64,000 nucleotides of DNA from Cylindrospermum sp. NIES-4074 (GTDB taxonomy: Bacteria > Cyanobacteriota > Cyanobacteriia > Cyanobacteriales > Nostocaceae), in assembly GCA_003994795.1 (NCBI GenBank), contig AP018270.1:124001-188000 (forward strand). Direction: 5' to 3'. The notes beneath the pieces are model-generated. The model was given only the letters and a program-made list of their open reading frames with translations, searched no databases and was not told the DNA's origin. Below, piece by piece: positions 8,796-16,805 of the stretch (position 1 is the stretch's first letter; each line of letters starts with the position of its first letter). A program made the translations under genes and the position numbers.

Positions 8796-10322
8796 ATGGC
8801 AAAAATCGTTGGAATTGATTTAGGAACTACAAATTCCTGTATAGCCGTAATGGAAGGTGGACAACCCATCGTTATTCCGAACACAGAAGGCGGTCGCACA
8901 ACTCCGTCTGTGGTTGCCTACACCAAGAAGGGCGAAAAACTTGTCGGGCAAATTGCCAAGCGCCAGGGTGTAATGAACCCAGAAAACACCTTTTATTCCG
9001 TTAAGCGGTTCATCGGGCGCAGGTATGATGAAGTCACCCAAGAGGCAAAACAAGTTACTTACAAAGTGGTACGTGACAGCAATGGCAACGTCAAGCTATA
9101 CTGTCCCGCTCTGAACAAAGAATTTTCACCCGAAGAAATCTCGGCTGAGGTAGTCCGCAAGCTGATAGATGATGCCAGCACATATCTGGGGGAACCGGTG
9201 AGGCAAGCGGTAATTACCACCCCTGCCTATTTCAATGACTCTCAGCGGCAGGCGACCAAAGATGCCGGCAGAATTGCCGGGATTGAAGTTCTGCGAATTA
9301 TCAACGAGCCAACGGCGGCTGCTCTCGCCTACGGACTTGACAAGAAAACTAACGAAACTATCTTGGTATTTGACTTAGGCGGCGGGACGTTTGATGTGTC
9401 TATCCTGGAAGTCGGCGATGGTGTGTTTGAAGTGAAAGCTACCAGTGGCGACACCCACTTGGGCGGTGATGACTTTGATAAGAGAATCGTAGACTGGCTA
9501 GCAACCGAATTCCAGCGTAACGAAGGCATCGACCTCCGTAAAGACAAACAAGCCCTGCAACGCCTCACCGAAGCAGCAGAAAAAGCCAAAATTGAACTGT
9601 CAAGCGCAACACAGACGAACATTAACTTACCTTTTATTACCGCAACCCCGGAAGGCCCGAAACATCTAGATATGACCTTAACGCGGGTACAGTTCGAGCA
9701 AATGTGTGCCGACTTGTTCGATCGCAGCCGCATTCCTGTCGAACAAGCCCTGCGCGATGCTAAACGGAGTCCCGCAGATATTGACGAAGTAATCCTAGTG
9801 GGTGGTGCAACTCGGATGCCAGCTGTTCAGCAACTGGTACGACAGATGATAGGCAAAGACCCGCACCAAGGTGTCAACCCGGATGAAGTCGTAGCAGTGG
9901 GTGCAGCGATTCAGGCGGGTGTGCTTGGGGGTGAGGTAAAAGACGTACTGCTCCTAGATGTTACGCCGTTGTCGCTGGGTGTTGAAACTTTAGGTGGTGT
10001 GACGACCAAGATTATTCCGCGCAATACCACTGTCCCAGTGAAGAAGTCTGAGGTGTTCTCAACGGCGGCTGACGCACAAACAAACGTAGAAATCCATGTT
10101 CTGCAAGGTGAACGCGAAATGGCATCCGACAACAAGAGCCTGGGAACCTTCCGACTAGATGGGATTCCTCCAGCTCCCAGAGGTATGCCACAGATCGAAG
10201 TTACCTTTGACATTGATGCTAACGGGATTCTGTCAGCAACTGCCAGAGAAAAAGCCACAGGTAAAGAACAGTCCATTAGCATCACAGGTGCGTCTACCCT
10301 CGATAAATCTGAAGGCAATTGA
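8796..10322 (+). CDS. dnaK: DnaK (Hsp70) chaperone lacking most of its C-terminal lid
   Basis: The ATPase domain is complete: [10 protein letters not shown] at the start, the second phosphate loop LGGGTFDVS near 195, and [10 protein letters not shown] near 340. The substrate-binding beta domain runs through [13 protein letters not shown] to [10 protein letters not shown]. It then stops at residue 508, just after [10 protein letters not shown], where the helical lid should begin. The missing C-terminal end resumes in another frame at 10312-10497. About 65-75 lid residues, roughly 200 bases, appear deleted at a length not divisible by three. The ATG at 8796 has AGGAGG nine bases upstream. The protein should bind ATP and peptide but close poorly on clients. 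It lies in a stress island with DnaJ/CbpA and ClpB, which normally cooperate with DnaK. Confidence 0.88.
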   Translation: MAKIVGIDLGTTNSCIAVMEGGQPIVIPNTEGGRTTPSVVAYTKKGEKLVGQIAKRQGVMNPENTFYSVKRFIGRRYDEVTQEAKQVTYKVVRDSNGNVKLYCPALNKEFSPEEISAEVVRKLIDDASTYLGEPVRQAVITTPAYFNDSQRQATKDAGRIAGIEVLRIINEPTAAALAYGLDKKTNETILVFDLGGGTFDVSILEVGDGVFEVKATSGDTHLGGDDFDKRIVDWLATEFQRNEGIDLRKDKQALQRLTEAAEKAKIELSSATQTNINLPFITATPEGPKHLDMTLTRVQFEQMCADLFDRSRIPVEQALRDAKRSPADIDEVILVGGATRMPAVQQLVRQMIGKDPHQGVNPDEVVAVGAAIQAGVLGGEVKDVLLLDVTPLSLGVETLGGVTTKIIPRNTTVPVKKSEVFSTAADAQTNVEIHVLQGEREMASDNKSLGTFRLDGIPPAPRGMPQIEVTFDIDANGILSATAREKATGKEQSISITGASTLDKSEGN

Positions 10323-10497
10323 GCAGAACAACATCGATCACATGAAGTCCCTCACCAACGAAATTCAACAAGCCCTGATGCAAATCGGCACTGCGGTCTA
10401 CTCACAAGCAGGTGCATCTCCAAACGGTGGTACTTCTACAGACCGTCAAGGCGGCGGTGAAGATGTCATCGATGCAGACTTTGTGGAACAAAAGTAA
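10312..10497 (+). pseudogene. dnaK: Out-of-frame remnant of the dnaK C terminus
   Basis: Read in the +1 frame relative to dnaK, this stretch gives [20 protein letters not shown], then LMQIGTAVYSQAG and finally GGEDVIDADFVEQK. These match the last lid helix and the conserved acidic tail of Hsp70 proteins. No own start with a ribosome binding site is seen, so it is most likely untranslated after the deletion. Confidence 0.85.
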
Positions 10498-10682
10498 CAA
10501 GACGCAGCGAGCAGTCCGTTGCTCTGGTTCCCAGAGTTAAAGGAACTGCTTTAGCGAGCCTGCGTGCGTCACCCTCTGGGTAACTCAGTGAAATTATCAA
10601 ATACTCTCTTCCTATCCCCGAGTCCTTAAATCTGCGCCACATTTCGTGATGTTATCTAGTTTTTTAATTTGGAGTAATTTTT

Positions 10683-11456
10683 ATGACTTCTACATCTGAA
10701 AAAACCGCTCTCAAAAGTGTCTCTGCTATCTTCAAAGATGAGAAGAAGATGCAAGAAGTGGTTGAGCGTCTAATCGATCGCGGCGTTCCCAAAGATCACA
10801 TTTCGATTATTGGTCGCGACTTCCACGCCGAAACTCGTATCTCCGGATTTGTGACTAAACAAGATGTGATCTTGGATGGACTCGCCACCGGAGCGATTTT
10901 TGGATCGCTGTTTGGTTCTCTGTTGGCTTTACTTACGGGTGTGGGTGTGTTGTTCATTCCCTTTTTAGGAACCGTAGTAGCAGCAGGCCCTTTGGGAGCA
11001 GCATTATTAGGAGCGGCAGGCGGTGCTTTATATGGTTCCTTGGGAGCAGGCATTGGAGCTGCCTTAATCGCAATGGGTATGCCGGAGGACAAAGCTACTA
11101 TTTACGAAACACGCCTGAAAGCAGGTGAGTTTTTACTGGTCGCGGAAGTGCCACAAGAACAAGCAGACGAAGTTGTCTCACTGTTAGAAAGTGCGGGTGC
11201 GGAAGAAGTCGCTATCACTGACATGAAGATTCCCCGTCAACCAAAAGGTGAACTGGCAGATAATGAGCAGATTTCACCAGAAATTAGAGCAAATCTGTCG
11301 GACGACGCGCAAAAAACTTTTGTTGATACCTACAATCGGTCGTTCAGAGAAGCCAATGGAAAAGATAATGCCTTGACGAAGGCTTGGGATCGGGTCAAAC
11401 AGGTGTTTGATCGCGACGAAAAAGGCACTTATTCCAGGTCTAAAGTCAGATCGTAA
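10683..11456 (+). CDS. General-stress (Gsp17M-like) membrane protein fused to a ChaB domain
   Basis: The 257-residue protein starts with a ferredoxin-like general-stress segment (SVSAIFKDEKKMQEVVERLIDRG). A Gly/Ala-rich double hydrophobic stretch follows at about residues 60-125 (LATGAIFGSLFGSLLALLTG; GAALLGAAGGALYGSLGAGIGAAL). Next comes a second alpha/beta segment (GEFLLVAEVPQEQADEVVSLL). The C terminus (NLSDDAQKTFVDTYNRSF through ALTKAWDRVKQ) matches the ChaB family, small proteins linked to cation transport regulation. It is probably a membrane-associated stress protein; no biochemical role is established. GGAG at 10671 is 8 bases before the ATG. Its last codons (FDRDEKGTYS) recur as DNA copies at 11468, 15530 and 16740. 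Confidence 0.78.
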   Translation: MTSTSEKTALKSVSAIFKDEKKMQEVVERLIDRGVPKDHISIIGRDFHAETRISGFVTKQDVILDGLATGAIFGSLFGSLLALLTGVGVLFIPFLGTVVAAGPLGAALLGAAGGALYGSLGAGIGAALIAMGMPEDKATIYETRLKAGEFLLVAEVPQEQADEVVSLLESAGAEEVAITDMKIPRQPKGELADNEQISPEIRANLSDDAQKTFVDTYNRSFREANGKDNALTKAWDRVKQVFDRDEKGTYSRSKVRS

Positions 11457-11467
11457 ATTTCCAGAGT

Positions 11468-11510
11468 TGCGATCGCGACGAACAAGGCACTTATTCCAGT
11501 CACAAAACAA
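11468..11510 (+). repeat. Copy of the ChaB-gene tail, leader of yfdX relic
   Basis: GATCGCGACGAACAAGGCAC TTATTCCAG closely repeats the end of the upstream ChaB-fusion gene at about 11409-11440. A third copy is at 15530-15572 and a fourth at 16740-16782, each followed by an AGGAG-type leader and an ATGAAC start. Confidence 0.75.
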
Positions 11511-11533
11511 CTTAAAAAACTAGGAGAACCATC

Positions 11534-11640
11534 ATGAACTGATATCACCGACTCCTTAAAGGGCTGCAAGTTTTGATCGTGGGCTTTCTTTTTTCCTCCC
11601 TTGAGTACTTGTGGCAGCCAATGCGATGTTGTTGCGCCGT
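11534..11640 (+). pseudogene. Relic of a yfdX gene: signal-peptide region with early stop
   Basis: ATGAACTGATATCACCG corresponds to ATGAACCGATATCACAG at 16806. The third codon has become TGA, and the rest would read YHRLLKGLQVLIVGFLFSS. This matches the signal peptide of the intact YfdX protein downstream. Similarity fades after about 35 codons. AGGAG sits upstream as in the intact copy. It is a dead fragment left by duplication or by insertion of the following GC-rich block. Confidence 0.78.
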
Positions 11641-11658
11641 GTGAAACTAGCTGAGGGG

Positions 11659-11693
11659 GCCTGAAATGAAATTTAGTAGTTCAAACCATAGAA
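11659..11693 (+). repeat. Direct repeat flanking the formaldehyde dehydrogenase gene, left copy
   Basis: GCCTGAAATGAAATTTAGTA GTTCAAACCATAGA resembles GCCTTTGAAATGAAGTTTAG CAGTTTTAAACCATAAGA at 12942-12979. The two copies bracket the GC-rich formaldehyde dehydrogenase gene and each lies just before a ribosome binding site. Confidence 0.7.
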
Positions 11694-11709
11694 AGAGGAT
11701 GAACAAGCT

Positions 11710-12906
11710 ATGGTAAGCAATCGTGGAGTAGTCTATATGGGTCCTCGGAAAGTCGAGGTTCAAAGTATCGACTTCCCAAAACTAGTTGACCCTCGTGGCA
11801 AGAAGTGCGAGCACGGTGTCATTCTCAAGGTGGTCACCACGAACATCTGCGGTAGCGACCAGCACATCTACCGGGGCCGCTTCGCCGCTCCAGAGGGGAT
11901 GACGCTGGGTCATGAGATTACTGGTGAGGTCGTCGAGGTGGGCCGGGACGTGGAGTTTATTAAGGTCGGCGATCTCGTCTCGGTTCCATTTAACGTCGCC
12001 TGCGGCCGCTGCCGCAACTGCAAGGAGCGGCACACCGACATTTGCATGAACACCAACCCTGACTTCCCGTGCGGAGCCTACGGCTTCAACCTGGGCGGCT
12101 GGCCAGGCGGGCAGACCGAGTACCACATGGTTCCCTACGCTGACTTCCAACTGCTGAAGTTCCCCGACAAGGACCAGGCGATGGAGCGCATCCATGACCT
12201 CACCCTCCTCTCGGACATCCTGCCCACGGGCTACCATGGGTGTGTCATTGCGGGAGTTGGAACGGGATCCACGGTGTACATTGCAGGAGCAGGACCGGTG
12301 GGTCGGTGTGCCGCCGCCAGTGCCCGCCTCCTAGGGGCCTCCGCCATCATCGTCGGGGACGTGAACCAGACCCGATTGCAACTGGTGAAGAAGTCGGGTT
12401 ACGAGACTGTGGACCTGACGCAAGACGTGCCGCTGGCCGATCAGATCGAGTCGATCCTTGGCGTTCGCGAAGTTGACTGCGGGGTGGACGCCGTGGGGTT
12501 CGAAGCCCACGGCCATGGGAAAGACGCTGGCGAGCAGCCGGAGGCTGTATTGAACGACCTGATGTCGGTGGTTCGCTTCGGCGGGGGAATGGGCATCCCT
12601 GGCATTTATACTAGCTCCGACCCCGGTGGTCCCACGGACCTGGCTAAGCAGGGGAAGTTGATCCTCGACTTCGGCAAGGCATGGATCAAGTCGCAGTTCG
12701 CCATGTGGGGGCAGTGCCCGGTGATGAAGTACCACCGACTCCTGATGCAGGCCATCCTCGGGGGCCGGATGGACTACCTGAGCGAGGTCACAAACATCGA
12801 GTTCATCTCGCTCGACCAAGCGCCAGAGGCGTACCGGACATTCGACCAAGGGGCACCGAAAAAGTTCGTCATCGACCCGCACAACAGCACCAAGAAAGCT
12901 GCATAG
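11710..12906 (+). CDS. fdhA: Glutathione-independent formaldehyde dehydrogenase (zinc, NAD)
   Basis: This 398-residue medium-chain dehydrogenase resembles Pseudomonas-type FdhA, which oxidises formaldehyde to formate with tightly bound NAD. Catalytic zinc ligands appear in TTNICGSDQHIY and LGHEITGEVV. The structural zinc site is CGRCRNCKERHTDIC. The Rossmann motif is VYIAGAGPVGRC near residue 195, and VDCGVDAVGFEAHGHG is a branch signature. The DNA is clearly GC-richer than the host genes on either side, with codons ending in C or G. Nearly identical leader repeats bracket it, so it was probably acquired horizontally. AGAGGA precedes the ATG by about 9 bases. It is distinct from the host-composition homolog at 6875-8044. 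Confidence 0.9.
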   Translation: MVSNRGVVYMGPRKVEVQSIDFPKLVDPRGKKCEHGVILKVVTTNICGSDQHIYRGRFAAPEGMTLGHEITGEVVEVGRDVEFIKVGDLVSVPFNVACGRCRNCKERHTDICMNTNPDFPCGAYGFNLGGWPGGQTEYHMVPYADFQLLKFPDKDQAMERIHDLTLLSDILPTGYHGCVIAGVGTGSTVYIAGAGPVGRCAAASARLLGASAIIVGDVNQTRLQLVKKSGYETVDLTQDVPLADQIESILGVREVDCGVDAVGFEAHGHGKDAGEQPEAVLNDLMSVVRFGGGMGIPGIYTSSDPGGPTDLAKQGKLILDFGKAWIKSQFAMWGQCPVMKYHRLLMQAILGGRMDYLSEVTNIEFISLDQAPEAYRTFDQGAPKKFVIDPHNSTKKAA

Positions 12907-12941
12907 AGCAGGATCATCCTGTGGCAGAAGCAGGTGTTAGA

Positions 12942-12979
12942 GCCTTTGAAATGAAGTTTAGCAGTTTTAAACCATAAGA
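12942..12979 (+). repeat. Direct repeat flanking the formaldehyde dehydrogenase gene, right copy
   Basis: This is the right-hand partner of the repeat at 11659-11693, with the shared core AAATGAAxTTTAGxAGTT and AAACCATA. It now serves as the leader of the BON-domain gene. Confidence 0.7.
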
Positions 12980-13001
12980 GTAGCTCAAAGGAGAAACAAC
13001 C

Positions 13002-13673
13002 ATGACAACTGCAACCGCAACCCGAACTGACGAGGAAATCCAAAAGGATGTGCTGAATGAGTTGAAGTGGGATCCCCGCGTCCAGTCTACCGAAATCGGC
13101 GTGGCCGTCAAAGACGGTGTTGTTACGCTCACAGGCTGGGTCGATTCCTTTTACAAGCGGTGGGCTGCCGAAGAAGCTGCCCACCGCGTCCGTGGCGTAC
13201 TGGCTGTGGCCAACGACATCGAGGTTCGGCTGCCGGTCTCTGCCGAGCGCACTGACGCCGACATTGCCGCAGCCGCCATTCATGCGCTGGAGTGGGATGC
13301 CGGCGTGTCCATCGATAATCTCGACGTCACGGTCTCCAAGGGCTGGGTCACGCTCAGGGGTGTGGTCGAGTGGGAGTACCAGAAGCACGATGCCGAGCGG
13401 GTTGTCCGCCGCCTGAAAGGCGTCAAGGGGGTGACCAACTTGCTCACCATCAAGCCCCGCGTGTCGCCGTCGGAACTCAAGCAGAAAATTGAGCAGGCGC
13501 TGGTGCGCAGCGCGTCGGTCTCCGCGCTGCGGATCACGGTCGAGGTGGAGGGGAGCAAGGTCATCCTGAGGGGGGCGGTGCGCTCCTGGGCTGAGAAGCA
13601 AGAGGCGGAGCGGGCAGCGTGGTCGGCACCAGGAATCACCTCGGTGGAAAACCGGATCACGATCTCGCCCTAA
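13002..13673 (+). CDS. Triple BON-domain protein (OsmY-like)
   Basis: The 223 residues consist of three BON domains of about 70 residues each. They begin at [35 protein letters not shown] and [17 protein letters not shown]. Each has the central Gly-containing strands [18 protein letters not shown] and [12 protein letters not shown] domains bind phospholipids or membranes and occur in osmotic-stress proteins such as OsmY. No signal peptide is visible, so this form is likely cytoplasmic. AAGGAG lies about 8 bases before the ATG. The gene shares the high GC of its neighbour fdhA and probably arrived with it. Confidence 0.9.
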   Translation: MTTATATRTDEEIQKDVLNELKWDPRVQSTEIGVAVKDGVVTLTGWVDSFYKRWAAEEAAHRVRGVLAVANDIEVRLPVSAERTDADIAAAAIHALEWDAGVSIDNLDVTVSKGWVTLRGVVEWEYQKHDAERVVRRLKGVKGVTNLLTIKPRVSPSELKQKIEQALVRSASVSALRITVEVEGSKVILRGAVRSWAEKQEAERAAWSAPGITSVENRITISP

Positions 13674-13751
13674 GCCTGACCGTCAGAACGGCCGCCTCTA
13701 CTATCATCGAAGCAGGCACAAAGGTATGGTGGAACACAGAATCAAGTCACT

Positions 13752-14405
13752 ATGCAGAAATCACGAGCATCAGCGGAGTCGGACACCCAGCGGATTGAAA
13801 CGTTTAGCGATGGCGTGTTTGCCATTGCCATCACGCTGCTGATACTGGAAATTCGCGTGCCACAGTTGAACTCTACGGAGGGAACAACCAACACACTAAG
13901 TCTTGCCTCAGCATTATTCGCATTGTGGCCGTCCTACTTCGCCTACATTTTCAGCTTCGTGGTAATTGGAATTTTCTGGGTAAATCATCACTACGTCTTC
14001 CAACTCTACGAACGGAGTGATCAAGTATTTAAGCTGTTCAACCTCTTGTTTCTGATGTGTATTTCGTTTCTGCCGTTTCCAACGGCGGTCGTGGCTAGAT
14101 GCATTACTGACGCACAGCAGCTGCAAACCGTAGTCGTCTTGTATGCGTTGGTATTGTTCTTATCAGTGTTGACATGGCTGCTCATCTGGCTATATGCCAG
14201 CCGCAATCATCGATTGCTGAACAAAAATCTCGACGGTCGATTCATCGCTTACCTCACCCGCATGTACATATTAACTAGCGTGTTGTACTTCTTAGCGCTT
14301 GTGCTGTCGTTGTGGAACGGTATCGCCGGATTGGTGTTATGCGTGGGATTGACATTACTATACACGCTGCCGCCGAAAAAGCCAGTGTATCGTAGCGGCG
14401 CATAA
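13752..14405 (+). CDS. TMEM175-family potassium channel-like membrane protein
   Basis: The 217-residue protein carries the family signature RIETFSDGVFAIAITLLIL in its first transmembrane helix; the FSD motif lines the pore in TMEM175 channels. Further hydrophobic helices follow at about 60-80 (YFAYIFSFVVIGIFWVNHHY), 90-110, 120-145, 165-185 and 188-205, about six in total. Bacterial members form potassium-permeable leak channels as tetramers. The ribosome binding site is weak. Composition is intermediate between the GC-rich block and the host. It lies between the BON gene and the aldo/keto reductase on the same strand. Confidence 0.82.
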   Translation: MQKSRASAESDTQRIETFSDGVFAIAITLLILEIRVPQLNSTEGTTNTLSLASALFALWPSYFAYIFSFVVIGIFWVNHHYVFQLYERSDQVFKLFNLLFLMCISFLPFPTAVVARCITDAQQLQTVVVLYALVLFLSVLTWLLIWLYASRNHRLLNKNLDGRFIAYLTRMYILTSVLYFLALVLSLWNGIAGLVLCVGLTLLYTLPPKKPVYRSGA

Positions 14406-14474
14406 ACGTGAGATCTCCTGAGGACATCAGGAACGAGCCTGAGGATGGAGAGTGAGGATCGCATCGGCGCGTTC

Positions 14475-14522
14475 GCGCAGCGTACACAGAGTGTAATCGC
14501 GCAGTGTACACGAAGTGTAATT
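14475..14522. promoter_or_regulatory. Two tandem 24-bp units with TACAC-N3-GTGTA palindromes, possible operator
   Basis: Unit 1 (14475-14498) and unit 2 (14499-14522) read GCGCAG-Y-GTACAC-N3-GTGTAAT. Each contains the perfect inverted repeat TACAC-N3-GTGTA, with 24 bp between centres. They lie 42-89 bases before the aldo/keto reductase ATG. The helical spacing and position fit a repressor or activator site, but a simple short tandem repeat is equally possible. Confidence 0.5.
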
Positions 14523-14563
14523 GCTAACTTGCAAAAGAAAAGAATCTAGTCAGGAGAACAAGC

Positions 14564-15403
14564 ATGGAACAGCGTCGGTTTGGTTCCACAAAGCGTGAGG
14601 TCGCGGTGATCGGTCAAGGGACTTGGTACATCGATCGCAGCGATCGCGCCTCCGCAATCGCCACGCTGCGTCGAGGTCTCGATCTCGGCATGACCCATAT
14701 TGACACCGCCGAGATGTACGGCATCGCCGAGGAAGTGGTCGCCGAGGCGATCGTCGGGCGACGCGATGAGGTCTTCCTGGTCTCCAAGGTACTTCCCGAT
14801 AATGCCTCTCGGCGCGGGACGATGGCGGCTTGCGAGAAGTCGCTTGCTCGCCTCAAAACCGATCGACTAGACTGCTACCTCTTGCACTGGCGCAGTCAGC
14901 ACCCGTTGGAGGACACAATTGCCGCCTTCGAGCAGCTTCAGCACGAGGGGAAGATTCTCTCCTGGGGAGTGAGCAACTTCGATCTGCCCGACCTTGAAGA
15001 GGCCCGGGCCATCGCCGGCGAGGGTCGTTTCGTCTGCAACCAGGTTCTTTACCATTTGAAAGAGCGCGCGATCGAGCATGCCGTGATTCCTTGGTGTGAG
15101 AAGCATGGCGTCGCCGTGGTCGCCTACAGCCCGTTCGGTCACGGGCACTTCCCAGATCCGCACACGACCGGAGGCCGCGTGCTGCAGGAAATCGCCGCCG
15201 CGCACAACGCGACCCCTCGCCAGGTTGCGCTTCGGTTCCTAGTGCGGCGGCCCTCGCTCTTCGCAATCCCCAAGGCCTCTAGCCCCGAACACGCAGCCGA
15301 AAACGCCGGGGCTGGGGAGCTCCAGTTGACCGAAGCCGAGCTCGATCGGATCGATAAAGCTTTCCCGCCCGGTCCCCGTCCCCACGTGCTTCCAATGCTG
15401 TAG
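14564..15403 (+). CDS. Aldo/keto reductase
   Basis: The 279-residue NADPH-dependent oxidoreductase has a TIM-barrel fold. The catalytic tetrad is visible: Asp and Tyr in HIDTAEMYG, Lys in VFLVSKVLP, and His in CYLLHWRSQHP. The NADPH-binding end reads VRRPSLFAIPKASSPEHAAEN. It probably detoxifies aldehydes or ketones formed under stress; the substrate is unknown. AGGAG at 14552-14556 is 7 bases before the ATG. Composition is GC-rich like fdhA, consistent with the same transferred block. Tandem palindromes upstream may regulate it. Confidence 0.92.
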   Translation: MEQRRFGSTKREVAVIGQGTWYIDRSDRASAIATLRRGLDLGMTHIDTAEMYGIAEEVVAEAIVGRRDEVFLVSKVLPDNASRRGTMAACEKSLARLKTDRLDCYLLHWRSQHPLEDTIAAFEQLQHEGKILSWGVSNFDLPDLEEARAIAGEGRFVCNQVLYHLKERAIEHAVIPWCEKHGVAVVAYSPFGHGHFPDPHTTGGRVLQEIAAAHNATPRQVALRFLVRRPSLFAIPKASSPEHAAENAGAGELQLTEAELDRIDKAFPPGPRPHVLPML

Positions 15404-15529
15404 CTCGCCTGCAACCAACGAAGAGGCAAGGGAGCAGTCCGAGTGGAGCAGGGGAGAAGCCTCTGGTACAAGACCAAAGGAAAAACTAATGGGCTAGTGA
15501 AGGCTTAGAAGTAGATCGAACAATTGTTT

Positions 15530-15572
15530 GATCGCGATGAAAAAAACACCTATTCCAAACCCAAAACAAATT
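15530..15572 (+). repeat. Copy of the ChaB-gene tail, leader of the first yfdX gene
   Basis: TTTGATCGCGATGAAAAAAA CACCTATTCCAAACCCAAAA repeats the end of the ChaB-fusion gene (FDRDEKGTYSRSK). It is followed by AACAAGGAGAAG and the start of the YfdX gene. Confidence 0.75.
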
Positions 15573-15591
15573 AACAAACAAGGAGAAGATT

Positions 15592-16479
15592 ATGAACTCT
15601 ACGACATTGAATCAGCCCAATCCTCAATCTCAGCAGGAGATTGAACAGGAGAGGCAAAAGGCAACGAATGAGGCTCAAAGTTCCCTAGATCAGGACGCAA
15701 TCGCCGCGCTCAAAGAAACTCGCAATGCAATCAACGCCATTGACCAGGGAAATACTCAAGAAGCACTTCAAGCTCTGGAACGGGCAACTGGAAAACTTGA
15801 TATTCTCCTGGCACGCTACCCTGAACTGGCTCTGGTTCCTGTGTCAACTCAGATAACCATTATCGATCTTGCCCCTCGGGATTTTGATTTGATTGAGCCA
15901 ATTCGCGATGAAGCTAAGAGGGCTGTGAATGAGGAAGATTTTCCGACTGGGCGTGCACTGTTGCACAACCTAGTGAGCGAGATTCGCACATCAACCGTCA
16001 ATCTGCCACTTGAGACGTATCCTGATGCCATGAAGGAGTCCGCCCGATTGTTGCATCAAGGGAGAACCGATGAAGCCAGAGCGGTAATGCAACTGGCACT
16101 CTCAACTCTGGTGGTGACAGAACAATCTCGACCCATTCCACTGATTAATGTCCTTACTGAACTAGCTGCTGCAATAGCTTTAGCCGCTCAGGGACAGGAT
16201 CAACAGAATCAGGACCAGCAAAATCGGGACCAAGTACTGCGGTTGCTGGAAGATGCTCGCACCCAACTCAAGCTGGCGAGAGAACTGGGCTATGCTAGAC
16301 GCGATCCCGAGTACAAAGAACTTGACCGGGCAATCAGAGACATTGAGCGGCAAATCAGGGCAAAGGAGAAAACAGAAAGTCCATTTGCCAAACTCCGGGA
16401 AAAGTTCTCTAGTTTCTTCAACCGGGTGTCCAGAGTCAACAGACCATCTCATGAAAGTCAGCAAACAGCTAATGCTTGA
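15592..16479 (+). CDS. YfdX-family protein without signal peptide
   Basis: This 295-residue protein belongs to the YfdX family, named after an E. coli protein tied to acid and heat stress islands. Family features are ALKETRNAINAIDQGNTQEA, ALERATGKLDILLARYPEL, then the VPVSTQITIIDLAP segment and a helical C-terminal half. It is closely related to the protein at 16806-17774 but starts MNSTTLNQPNPQSQQEIEQE, so it lacks that protein's signal peptide and is probably cytoplasmic. A Gln/Asn-rich insert (GQDQQNQDQQNRDQ) sits near residue 203. AGGAG (15581-15585) supports the start. The gene lies next to its paralog, as yfdX1/yfdX2 do in heat-resistance loci. Confidence 0.85.
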   Translation: MNSTTLNQPNPQSQQEIEQERQKATNEAQSSLDQDAIAALKETRNAINAIDQGNTQEALQALERATGKLDILLARYPELALVPVSTQITIIDLAPRDFDLIEPIRDEAKRAVNEEDFPTGRALLHNLVSEIRTSTVNLPLETYPDAMKESARLLHQGRTDEARAVMQLALSTLVVTEQSRPIPLINVLTELAAAIALAAQGQDQQNQDQQNRDQVLRLLEDARTQLKLARELGYARRDPEYKELDRAIRDIERQIRAKEKTESPFAKLREKFSSFFNRVSRVNRPSHESQQTANA

Positions 16480-16805
16480 TTGGGTTTAAACCTATCAAGG
16501 TGAGGGTTAGCCATGCTGCAACCCTGATCAACAGTGGCAACTTGCAAAACACCGATTTGGATAAGGTTTCCAAATCGGCAACAATTCTCTACAGCACGCT
16601 TGTGACCAAAGAAAGGGTATAAGGGTGTGGGGGTGTGGGGGAGCCACTGCGGTGGTGTTAGCGTAGCGGTAGCGACTGGCGTCAAGTGGCGTTGTAGGGG
16701 AAAACCTGAATAATCCTTAGACCCAAAAAGGTACAGATGTTTGATCGCGACGAAAAAGGCATCTATCCCAGGCGCAAAGCAAGTTTACAAACCAGGAGAA
16801 TAATC
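16480..16805. other. Spacer with repeats and yfdX leader
   Basis: No gene is seen. About 16620-16690 holds GGGTGTGGGG, GAGCCACTGCGGTGG and GTTAGCGTAGCGGTAGCGAC repeat pieces. The segment 16740-16782 is the fourth copy of the ChaB-gene tail (TTTGATCGCGACGAAAAAGG). It leads to AGGAG at 16794-16798 and the start of the next gene. Confidence 0.6.

Noticed and set aside
10300-10330. Programmed frameshift in dnaK
   Set aside because: No slippery run or stimulatory structure is evident. About 65-75 residues of the lid are also missing, so a frame change alone would not restore the protein.
12331-13601. Long minus-strand open frames opposite fdhA and the BON gene (12331-12882, 12774-13601)
   Set aside because: They are antisense shadows caused by the high GC of these genes. 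They have no family features or ribosome binding sites, and the plus-strand proteins are unmistakable.
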